From positions 1-64,000 of the forward strand of contig NZ_JAAORN010000001.1 of assembly GCF_017695975.1 (NCBI RefSeq): DNA of 64,000 bases, given 5' to 3'. The translations under genes and the position numbers were made by a program. The notes under the pieces are model-generated. The model was not told the origin of the DNA, did no database searches, and worked only from the letters and a program-made list of their open reading frames with translations. The DNA comes from Prochlorococcus marinus CUG1417 (GTDB lineage: Bacteria > Cyanobacteriota > Cyanobacteriia > PCC-6307 > Cyanobiaceae). Positions 57,136 to 64,000 of this stretch are shown here, piece after piece; position 1 is the first letter of the stretch, and every line of letters begins with the position of its first letter.

Positions 57136-58260
57136 ATGAATGTAGTGGCATCATCTCCGGAGGGACTAGAGAAATCTTTAGCAGAAGAAATTGCAAATTT
57201 AGGCGGCTTTAATATTAATACTTATAAAAGATTTATTAATTTTGAATGTGATTTTGAAACTTTTTATAGAGTTCATTTCTATTCCAGATTAGCTTTTCGT
57301 TTTTATAGAGAAATTGCAAGTTTTAATTGCTATGACAAGCAATCTTTATATGCGGGGGTTAGAGATTCATTTGATTGGTTAAATTGGTTGCACTTTGATA
57401 AAACGTTTAATGTTCAAGTGACTGGGAGAACATCTTCATTAAGTCATACTCATTTCACTGCTCTTGAAGTAAAAAATTCTATAACTGATTTGCAACAGGC
57501 AGTTTGGAATAAAAGATCAAATATTTCTCTAGCTAATCCTGATTTTATAATTCATCTGCATTTAAATAATAATAAAGCAATTCTCAGTCTTCAAAGCAGC
57601 GTTGAGAGCTTACACAAAAGAGGCTATAGACCCGCAATTGGAAATGCTCCATTAAAAGAAAATTTAGCTTCTGGATTGATAAATATGACTCAATGGAATG
57701 GCAAAGTTCCATTAATAGATTTTATGTGCGGTTCGGGAACTTTTTTAATTGAGGCAGTCAACCAATACCTTGGAGTTCCCATAAATATTGATCAAGTATA
57801 TCTTTTTGAGAATTGGTTGGACTTTAGGAAAGATATTTATCTTAATGAAAAAAATAAGGCAAAAAATAAAATTATAAATTATGAAAAATTGCCAATAATA
57901 ATGGGATGTGAAATTAATAAAAAGGTTTTTGAGCAGGCGAATGTAAACATATCATTAGCTGGACTAGAAAATTATATTGAGCTTATAAATAATGATTTTT
58001 TAGCACTCCAATTAAGTTGCACACCTGGGATAATCATATGTAATCCTCCGTACGGCAAAAAATTAGGCGATGAAAATGAATTGATATATTTATATGAACA
58101 AATGGGAATCTTCCTAAAGAATAATTTTTCAGGTTGGGAATTTTGGCTGCTAAGTGGAAATCCAAAACTAACAAAATATTTGAAAATGAAATCTTCATTG
58201 AAAATTCCTGTTAGCAATGGGGGAATAGATTGTAGATGGATAAAGTATTTAATAAGGTAA
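57136..58260 (+). CDS. rRNA/DNA N-methyltransferase of the RlmL N-half type (THUMP domain)
   Basis: Encodes 374 residues. The N-terminal THUMP-like region (about 1-165, ending KRGYRPAIGNAPLKENLA) precedes an SAM-dependent domain with motif I LIDFMCGSGTFLIEA and the catalytic NPPYG in IICNPPYGKK. This matches COG0116 proteins such as the N-half of E. coli RlmL (23S rRNA m2G2445), here free-standing. It follows ssrA, divergently. Confidence 0.9.
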   Translation: MNVVASSPEGLEKSLAEEIANLGGFNINTYKRFINFECDFETFYRVHFYSRLAFRFYREIASFNCYDKQSLYAGVRDSFDWLNWLHFDKTFNVQVTGRTSSLSHTHFTALEVKNSITDLQQAVWNKRSNISLANPDFIIHLHLNNNKAILSLQSSVESLHKRGYRPAIGNAPLKENLASGLINMTQWNGKVPLIDFMCGSGTFLIEAVNQYLGVPINIDQVYLFENWLDFRKDIYLNEKNKAKNKIINYEKLPIIMGCEINKKVFEQANVNISLAGLENYIELINNDFLALQLSCTPGIIICNPPYGKKLGDENELIYLYEQMGIFLKNNFSGWEFWLLSGNPKLTKYLKMKSSLKIPVSNGGIDCRWIKYLIR

Positions 58261-58261
58261 T

Positions 58262-58648
58262 TTATTTTTTGCCTAAAACGGCTTTTGTTGTCTTGCCTAA
58301 ACCCTCTAATGTTTGAGGAAGATATGGTCCTTTTGCTAATTTTCCTCCAAGTTTTAAACTTAAGCCTGCAAGAACTAAATCGATAAATATTATGAGTAAT
58401 AAATTATATTCAATATTCCAGTTATTATATTTTGTTAGAAAAAGGTAGAAAATAATATGGATGCAAATTAGTACTAATAATAATAATGTGCTGCCAATTG
58501 CCAAAAATATTCCACCACTAATTAATCTTCTTTTTTCTCTATCTACTTCTTGAAGAGCTATTCTTACATGCAAATCCATAACTGAACTTGCGATCGCTGA
58601 AATTCTCGAGGCGGTATTTGCAAAGTTTTTATTTTTTGGTTTTTCCAT
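58262..58648 (-). CDS. Phage-holin-superfamily-like membrane protein (DUF1469 type)
   Basis: Encodes 128 residues from ATG 58648, which follows the upstream stop by one base (TAATATG). Two hydrophobic spans lie at about residues 50-75 (LISGGIFLAIGSTLLLLVLICIHIIFYLF region) and 80-105. A charged N-terminal amphipathic region (SSVMDLHVRIALQEVDREKRR) precedes them. The layout fits the DUF1469/holin III-like family, usually found beside YqjD/ElaB-like proteins, as here. No lysis function is implied. Confidence 0.8.
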   Translation of the reverse strand: MEKPKNKNFANTASRISAIASSVMDLHVRIALQEVDREKRRLISGGIFLAIGSTLLLLVLICIHIIFYLFLTKYNNWNIEYNLLLIIFIDLVLAGLSLKLGGKLAKGPYLPQTLEGLGKTTKAVLGKK

Positions 58649-58649
58649 A

Positions 58650-59111
58650 TTATTTTCTACCACTATTTAGGAGCGTTCCTATTAGTAAACCAATACCAGC
58701 CGCAATAGCAATAGATAATAATGGTTTTTTTCTTATAGGACTTTCTATTTTTGGTCTAAGTGTATCGTTAAGTTCTTCTAATAATTCTTCTAATTGACTT
58801 TCTATAGGCTCAATTTTTTCTGATATTTCCCAATTGTTTTCTCTTATTGAATCAATTATTTCAAATAGTTGGCTTTTTATTCTAATTGCTGAGGTTCCGC
58901 TATGGCTAGCTATTACTTCAACCAAATCATCAATACTCCCTTTTGTGGCTTCAAGGGTTTGTTGTGCAATGTTAGGCCATTTTTCTTTTATTAAAGGTAT
59001 TAAACTGTCAATTTTTTCGAGTAACCATTTTTCCGAGAGAACCTCTCTTTCAGGAAGATTAGAGTTATCTTCTTTATCTTCTGCTTCTTTGGGAGGATGA
59101 TAAGTCTCCAT
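58650..59111 (-). CDS. YqjD/ElaB-like protein with C-terminal membrane anchor (DUF883-like)
   Basis: Encodes 153 residues. Acidic N-terminus (residues 1-25), a long amphipathic helical region (about 60-125), then a C-terminal RKKPLLSIAIAAGIGLLIGTLL span that matches the DUF883/ElaB tail. Relatives in E. coli are tail-anchored and associate with ribosomes; the function is not settled. It is translationally coupled with the following holin-like gene (1-bp gap). Confidence 0.75.
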   Translation of the reverse strand: METYHPPKEAEDKEDNSNLPEREVLSEKWLLEKIDSLIPLIKEKWPNIAQQTLEATKGSIDDLVEVIASHSGTSAIRIKSQLFEIIDSIRENNWEISEKIEPIESQLEELLEELNDTLRPKIESPIRKKPLLSIAIAAGIGLLIGTLLNSGRK

Positions 59112-59280
59112 TATTCAAACTTATTTATTTTAAGATTAGACCCATTTTCTTAATTTGGAACCCTTATCTAAATAATTGTGGGATTTATATAGAATAAAAA
59201 CATATAAAAGTTTATTTACATTTTATTTATCTACTCTGTTCTGCAAGAAGCTTTTGTTAAGCTATTACAGGAATTATTAA

Positions 59281-59436
59281 ATGAGTTTAAATTTCATCAT
59301 GGATATTACATTTGCATCATTAATTTTTGCATCTCGCACAATCCCTACAGATTTTGGATTAATAGCTGCAGCTATTGCTGGAGCTGGAAGTTTGCTATTC
59401 ATCGCTTTAAGATTTGTTCCTGATGCAGGTAATTAA
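59281..59436 (+). CDS. 51-residue single-span membrane protein
   Basis: An ATG frame of 51 codons starts MSLNFIMDITFASLIFASRTIP and ends FVPDAGN. One hydrophobic span (LIAAAIAGAGSLLFIALRF, about residues 27-45) follows a shorter hydrophobic start. AGGA precedes the ATG by about 9 nt. Size and shape resemble low-mass subunits of cyanobacterial thylakoid complexes (photosystem or NDH-1), but it does not match PsbM, PsbT, PsaM or Pet peptides I know. It stands alone in a spacer. Confidence 0.75.
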   Translation: MSLNFIMDITFASLIFASRTIPTDFGLIAAAIAGAGSLLFIALRFVPDAGN

Positions 59437-59519
59437 ATAAAAGAGACCATCTTTAATAAAAAATATCTTTATCTAAACTTTGTTTTGCAAAAAGATTTAA
59501 TTTATTTATCAACTACATA

Positions 59520-59882
59520 ATGGATAAATGGGTTTTGCTGGAACATGAAGTTTATAATGCTAAGTCTAAAGATATTCATTATGATTTTCTTGTTGAAAAT
59601 GGAATAGATTGTTTAACTTGGAAATTTTTAAAACTACCTTTATTAAATCAAGCTTCTGTAGAAATTTCTAAGCAGCCAAATCATAGACTTATATGGCTAT
59701 CTAGGATAGAACATGAACTTTCTGATAATAGAGGTTTTGTAAAAAGAATTGATCATGGAATATTTAAAAACGTTTCTACAGACTTGGACTCTGAAAATTA
59801 TCGATTCATTTTGGATGGTGAACTTCTTTATGGCTTGTTTGAAATTTCGGCTAATTCTTGTAGATTAAGGAAAAATTATTAA
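59520..59882 (+). CDS. Hypothetical protein resembling LigD 3'-phosphoesterase domain
   Basis: Encodes 120 residues. The segment IHYDFLVENGIDCLTWKF (19-36) and a later NHRLIWLSRIEHEL...RGFVKRIDHGIF resemble the PE domain of LigD (HYDxRLE...WxxP...DHxxxY...G.V...D.G). Not all PE catalytic residues are kept: the Arg after HYD is Leu and the distal Tyr is Trp. No ligase or polymerase domain is attached. It lies 77 bp upstream of smc. The relationship is my inference from pattern only. Confidence 0.55.
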   Translation: MDKWVLLEHEVYNAKSKDIHYDFLVENGIDCLTWKFLKLPLLNQASVEISKQPNHRLIWLSRIEHELSDNRGFVKRIDHGIFKNVSTDLDSENYRFILDGELLYGLFEISANSCRLRKNY

Positions 59883-59958
59883 TATTCATTTATAAATAAA
59901 CGTAATATTTCTATTGAGAATTTTTGCAAATTAGTTATTCTTATTTAGCTATTGAGAC

Positions 59959-62900
59959 TTGAGATTGGTACATATCAATCAGGTCGAGTTTGAAAATTTT
60001 AAATCTTTTGGGGGAAATGTAAAAATTCCTCTTGAAGAAGGCTTCACAGTGGTTACAGGCCCTAATGGTTCTGGGAAAAGTAATATATTAGATGGAATTT
60101 TATTCTGTTTAGGTCTGGCTAATAGTAGAGGGATGAGGGCTGAAAGATTACCAGATCTAATAAATAACTCCAAAGTTAAAGAGGGTAAGTCATCAGAAAC
60201 ATCTGTATCAGTAAAATTTAATATTCAAGATTGGTCTCCCAGAGAGGACCTTCCGCCTTTGGAACTAGAAGAAGAAGAAATTGCCCTTAATAAAGGTCAA
60301 AAAGAATGGGTAGTTTCTAGAAAATTAAGGCTTATGCCAGGTGGTTCTTATGCTTCTACTTATACTTCTGATGGCAAACAATGTACCTTGCTACAAATAC
60401 AGAGAATATTAAGAGATATTAGTGTTGATCCTGAGGGCAGCAATGTTGTTATGCAGGGTGATGTAACAAGAATAGTATCAATGAATAATAAGGAAAGAAG
60501 AAATCTTATTGATGAATTAGCAGGAGTCGCACTTTTTGATACAAGAATAGAACAAACTAATGCAAAATTAAATGACGTTTTTGAAAGACAAGAAAGATGT
60601 GAAATTTTAGAAAATGAATTGCAATCTAGTAAAAATAAGCTTGAAAAAGAATGTGAAAAAGCAAAGCGATATAAAGAGTTAAAGGCAAAACTATTACAAA
60701 TAATAGAATTAGAGAAAGTTCTCATTTTTGAAAATCAAGTTAAGCATGTTGAATCTATAGAAAAAAAAGAAAGTGAAATTGAAAAAAATAAAATCTTGTT
60801 TAATAAAGAAAAAGAATCTATTAGTAAAGAAATATCAGTTTTAGAAGATGCTTTGAAAATACTTGTTAATGAGCTTAAGGAGAAAGGAGAGGATAAATTG
60901 ATAAAAGTTAATTCTGATATTGGAAGTATTAATTCTAGCTTGAGAGAACTTGATAGGATATCAAGTTTGAATAAAGAAGAAGGTATTAAATTACAAAAAC
61001 AGAGAGATGAAATTGCTATTTCTAAGAGGGATATCGAGTCAGAAAAGATGAGACAAGAAAATTTCGATGATAATTTTTTAAATCAATTGAACTTGCAAAT
61101 TGATGATCTCACTTTAAAACACAAACTTTCCAGAAAAAAACTTTCTGACGCAGCTGGAGAATCTGGAGAATTCTCAAAACAAAGTATCAAATTAAATACA
61201 GAGCTTGAAAGTATAAAAAATCAAATTAATCCTTTGGAAATAAAAAAAAGGAAAATTGAAGAAGAAACTATTCAAAATAATATACAAAAAGATGAGATAT
61301 TGTCACAGATCGAATCCTTAGAATTAGAACAGGAGAAGCTTTTTCAAGGAAATCAAAGCAAAAAAGAGACATCAGATACAAAGAATAAAAACCTGGCAAC
61401 TAACAGCGCAGAAATTAATTCTTTAAAAAATGAAATTGATTTATTAATTAAAACCAAATCAAGGCTAAACAATGAGCAATTAAGGCTTGAAAAGGATTTA
61501 TCTAGATTCGAAAGCAGAAAGGAAGCTTTAAACGAATCTAGAGGTTCATATGCCCTCAGGATTCTCTTAGAGGCAGGGTTAGAGGGTATACATGGTTATG
61601 TAGCTCAACTTGGAGAGGTCAGTGAGAAAAATAGATATGCATTAGAAATTGCTGCTGGAAATAGGTTAGGACAAATAGTTGTTGATAATGATCATATTGC
61701 TGCTAAAGCAATTGAAATTCTTAAAAAGAAGAAAGCGGGAAGATTAACTTTTTTACCTTTAAATAGAATTAAAAGTCAAAAAAAGAATTATGCGATTTCA
61801 AGATCTGAAAATAACAGAGAGAATGGATTTATTGATAAAGCTATTAATCTAATTACTTTTGATGAAGTTTATTCAGATGTTTTTCGATATGTTTTTGGAG
61901 ATACTTTGGTTTTTTCAGACTTATCTTCAGCTAGGTTGTCTACACAAAAAAATAGGTTGGTTACCTTAAGTGGTGAATTATTAGAAGTAAGTGGTGCTAT
62001 TACAGGAGGTAGTAAGTTAAATAAAGATTTGGCTTATAGGTTTGGAATTAATAATGATATTGATGATTCCAGTCCTATAAAAGAAAGATTATTAGTTATC
62101 GAAGAAGCTTTAAAAGAGTCAAATAATGATTTGATACTAAAAAATAATAGACTAAGTAAATTAAATTCTAATCGCAGTCAAATTATTGAGGATTGTGCCT
62201 CATTTAATAAAGAAATTGAAGTAAATCAAGATTCTCTTAAAGTTGTCTCGCAAAGAATTGAGGATTGTAAATCGAGATTAAATAAACTTGATACTGCTAA
62301 TAATTTATTAGTTAACGAGTTAGGTCTTTTAAAAAATGAATTGCAGCCTTATCACGATAAGTTTAATCAACTACAAACCATTCAAAAGGCAAATTATGAA
62401 AAAAATCAAAAATCATCATTAATATCTTTTAATGACGATTTTAATAATCTTGATAAAAAACTTGAATTACTTATTAAGGAGAGAAATACATTATTAGATA
62501 AAAAGAATCAATTTGCTTTAGATAAAGAGCGTATCAATAATTCATTAAAAATTACTTTAATACAAGAAAAAAACTTGCAGGAATCTATTAAACAACTCGC
62601 AATTGCTCATAATGAATGGGTAGAAAAAAGAGATCAATTTAAAAAAGAACTTTTAGATCTCGATATTCAAAAAAATTCTCTAGAGAGGGATTTAGGTTTA
62701 TTGAGAAGGAAAAGAGATGAATTAAACGCTTCAATTTCAAATAAAAGGCAAGAATATAATAACTATCTGTTGAAGCTTGAATATCTTGAAAGGGATATGC
62801 ATTCTCTTAAAGAAGAGATAAGAAGCGAGAAAATAAAATTAGAAAATTATAAAAAAGATTTACCTAATCCTTCCCCGGAGTTTGGAGAATATGAAGGGAA

Positions 62901-63549
62901 GAGTCTGGAATCTTTGCAATCAGAAATTTCGATCATAAATGCAAAACTGCAAAGCTTAGAACCTGTTAATATGTTGGCTCTTGATGAATTAGAAGAATTA
63001 ATTGAGAGATTAAAAGGTTTGCGAGAAAAATTGGAAATTCTATCTAATGAAAGATCTGAATTATTGCTGAGAATAGAAACTGTATCTACGATGCGACAGG
63101 AGGCTTTTATGCAAGCATTTACAGAAGTTGATAAGCATTTTAGAGAAATTTTTGCAAATTTATCTGATGGAGATGGTTTTCTTCAACTTGAAAATCCTAA
63201 TTCTCCTTTAGAAGGAGGATTAACTTTAGTGGCTCATCCTAAAGGGAAAAATGTCAGAAGATTAGCCTCTATGTCAGGTGGAGAAAAATCATTAACTGCT
63301 TTAAGTTTTTTATTCGCTTTGCAAAAGTATAAACCTTCACCTTTTTATGCATTAGATGAGGTTGATAGTTTCTTAGATGGTATAAATGTTGAAAGATTGT
63401 CAAAATTAATATCTAATCAGTCATCAAATGCTCAATTTATAGTCGTAAGTCATAGAAGGCCTATGATTAGTGCGTCTGAACGAACAATTGGGGTTGCGCA
63501 AGCAAGAGGTGCGAATACTCAAGTTCTTGGGTTACCAAATGCTGCATAA
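59959..63549 (+). CDS. smc: Chromosome segregation SMC protein
   Basis: Encodes up to 1196 residues. The N-terminal head has Walker A GPNGSGKSNILDGI; long coiled coils flank a hinge at about 520-670; the C-terminal head has the ABC signature SMSGGEKSLTALSF and Walker B FYALDEVDSFLDG. SMC dimers compact and segregate chromosomes. TTG at 59959 and TTG at 59965 are both possible starts; the latter gives MVHINQVEFENFKSFGG, the typical beginning. No ScpA/ScpB gene is visible in the window. Confidence 0.96.
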   Translation: MRLVHINQVEFENFKSFGGNVKIPLEEGFTVVTGPNGSGKSNILDGILFCLGLANSRGMRAERLPDLINNSKVKEGKSSETSVSVKFNIQDWSPREDLPPLELEEEEIALNKGQKEWVVSRKLRLMPGGSYASTYTSDGKQCTLLQIQRILRDISVDPEGSNVVMQGDVTRIVSMNNKERRNLIDELAGVALFDTRIEQTNAKLNDVFERQERCEILENELQSSKNKLEKECEKAKRYKELKAKLLQIIELEKVLIFENQVKHVESIEKKESEIEKNKILFNKEKESISKEISVLEDALKILVNELKEKGEDKLIKVNSDIGSINSSLRELDRISSLNKEEGIKLQKQRDEIAISKRDIESEKMRQENFDDNFLNQLNLQIDDLTLKHKLSRKKLSDAAGESGEFSKQSIKLNTELESIKNQINPLEIKKRKIEEETIQNNIQKDEILSQIESLELEQEKLFQGNQSKKETSDTKNKNLATNSAEINSLKNEIDLLIKTKSRLNNEQLRLEKDLSRFESRKEALNESRGSYALRILLEAGLEGIHGYVAQLGEVSEKNRYALEIAAGNRLGQIVVDNDHIAAKAIEILKKKKAGRLTFLPLNRIKSQKKNYAISRSENNRENGFIDKAINLITFDEVYSDVFRYVFGDTLVFSDLSSARLSTQKNRLVTLSGELLEVSGAITGGSKLNKDLAYRFGINNDIDDSSPIKERLLVIEEALKESNNDLILKNNRLSKLNSNRSQIIEDCASFNKEIEVNQDSLKVVSQRIEDCKSRLNKLDTANNLLVNELGLLKNELQPYHDKFNQLQTIQKANYEKNQKSSLISFNDDFNNLDKKLELLIKERNTLLDKKNQFALDKERINNSLKITLIQEKNLQESIKQLAIAHNEWVEKRDQFKKELLDLDIQKNSLERDLGLLRRKRDELNASISNKRQEYNNYLLKLEYLERDMHSLKEEIRSEKIKLENYKKDLPNPSPEFGEYEGKSLESLQSEISIINAKLQSLEPVNMLALDELEELIERLKGLREKLEILSNERSELLLRIETVSTMRQEAFMQAFTEVDKHFREIFANLSDGDGFLQLENPNSPLEGGLTLVAHPKGKNVRRLASMSGGEKSLTALSFLFALQKYKPSPFYALDEVDSFLDGINVERLSKLISNQSSNAQFIVVSHRRPMISASERTIGVAQARGANTQVLGLPNAA

Positions 63550-63594
63550 ACACACTTTTTTAAATTTATACGTCAGAATGATAAAAAGAAATTT

Positions 63595-64000
63595 ATGAGC
63601 TTGTCTAACACATCTGCTAATAAGAATTTCCCTAACTCTGTTCCTAGCGAACGTTTATGGTTAAGGTCAGAATTAATGGGAACTCAAGTGATAACTACTG
63701 ATACTGGTAGGCGTCTAGGCGTAGTTGGCGAAGTTGTTGTTGATATCGATAGAAGAGAGGTGGTCGCTCTGGGGCTAAGAGATAATCCACTTACAAGATT
63801 TTTACCAGGTTTGCCAAAATGGATGCCTTTAGAAAGTATAAAGCAAGTTGGAGATGTCATATTAGTTGACTCCCTAGATTCTTTGAGTGAGAGTTTTTCT
63901 CCAGAAAGATATGGGAAGGTAATTAATTGTCAAGTGATTACAGAATCTGGTCAACTTTTGGGAAGAGTTCTTGGCTTTTCTTTTGATATTGAGACTGGGG
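63595..64000 (+). CDS. PRC-barrel domain protein, cut by window end
   Basis: A frame opens at ATG 63595 (MSLSNTSANKNFPNS) and is still open after 135 codons at the end of the window. Two PRC-barrel-like segments are visible: GTQVITTDTGRRLGVVGEVVVDIDRREVVALGL (about 42-75) and the beginning of a second (ITESGQLLGRVLGFSFDIETG, near residue 115). It follows smc by 45 bp and may be co-transcribed. Function unknown; the rest lies outside. Confidence 0.85.
   Translation, partial: MSLSNTSANKNFPNSVPSERLWLRSELMGTQVITTDTGRRLGVVGEVVVDIDRREVVALGLRDNPLTRFLPGLPKWMPLESIKQVGDVILVDSLDSLSESFSPERYGKVINCQVITESGQLLGRVLGFSFDIETG

Noticed and set aside
58834-59100. 88-codon plus-strand frame opposite the YqjD-like gene
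   Set aside because: It is the antisense of a helical coding region; no SD, no homology, and the minus-strand product has a family match.

Overview
The window is a compact, AT-rich (visibly about 30% G+C), gene-dense stretch of a picocyanobacterial chromosome, almost certainly a high-light Prochlorococcus. The evidence is a dnaN start region followed by purL-purF, a NADP-type gap2, a pair of three-domain flavodiiron proteins, a TLP40-like cyclophilin, a two-piece (permuted) tmRNA encoding the tag ANKIVSFSRQTAPVAA, frequent TTG/GTG starts, and intergenic gaps of a few bases or overlapping gene ends. This is core genome: I see no insertion sequence, prophage, tRNA, rRNA or CRISPR array.

Layout. 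1-5856: two DnaA-box-like 9-mers, dnaN, a PRC-barrel protein, purL, purF. 5853-10187 (minus): a GyrA/ParC-type subunit, a TPR protein, queG. 10333-16607 (plus): DUF502 protein, nusB, ftsY (with a 4 x 30 bp coding repeat), an RsbU-type phosphatase, argH, a glycine-rich RNA-binding protein. 16604-21211: dus (minus), msrB with a possible Tat signal, grpE-dnaJ, a TusA-like protein, rsgA. 21177-23864 (minus): ybaB, murB, murC. 24058-30173: gap2, thiL, a lumenal cyclophilin, efp-accB, pdxA, an NAD-binding protein. 30209-33532: small hypotheticals, HNH nuclease, half-size AbrB-type membrane protein, class V aminotransferase. 33593-39889 (plus): cbiD, guaA, a Cas4-like Fe-S nuclease, a membrane protein, a tiny ORF, mrdA (PBP2). 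39901-44657 (minus): FMN reductase and two flavodiiron proteins, with a 636-bp spacer between the latter holding a 48-codon ORF with a strong Shine-Dalgarno and a strongly structured segment. 44777-56506: alaS, speA, ndk, thiO, gatB, coaE, argJ, a small membrane protein with a ParA ATPase, an aldo/keto reductase. 56515-57070: a small ORF and ssrA. 57136-64000: RlmL-type methylase, two small membrane proteins, a 51-aa single-span membrane protein, a LigD-phosphoesterase-like protein, smc, and the start of a second PRC-barrel gene cut by the window end.

How the genes fit together: replication and chromosome management (dnaN, topoisomerase subunit, smc, ParA, ybaB), de novo purine synthesis (purL, purF, guaA), envelope synthesis (murB, murC, mrdA), translation (efp, alaS, gatB, ssrA, dus, queG, rsgA), arginine metabolism (argH, argJ, speA), cofactors (thiL, thiO, pdxA, coaE, cbiD) and photosynthetic electron-sink chemistry (flv pair, gap2). 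queG needs a cobamide and cbiD lies in the same window, so the two are biochemically linked.

The least explained parts are the spacer between the flavodiiron genes, the solitary Cas4-like nuclease, the orphan RsbU phosphatase, the stand-alone LigD-PE-like protein and the expanded FtsY repeat.
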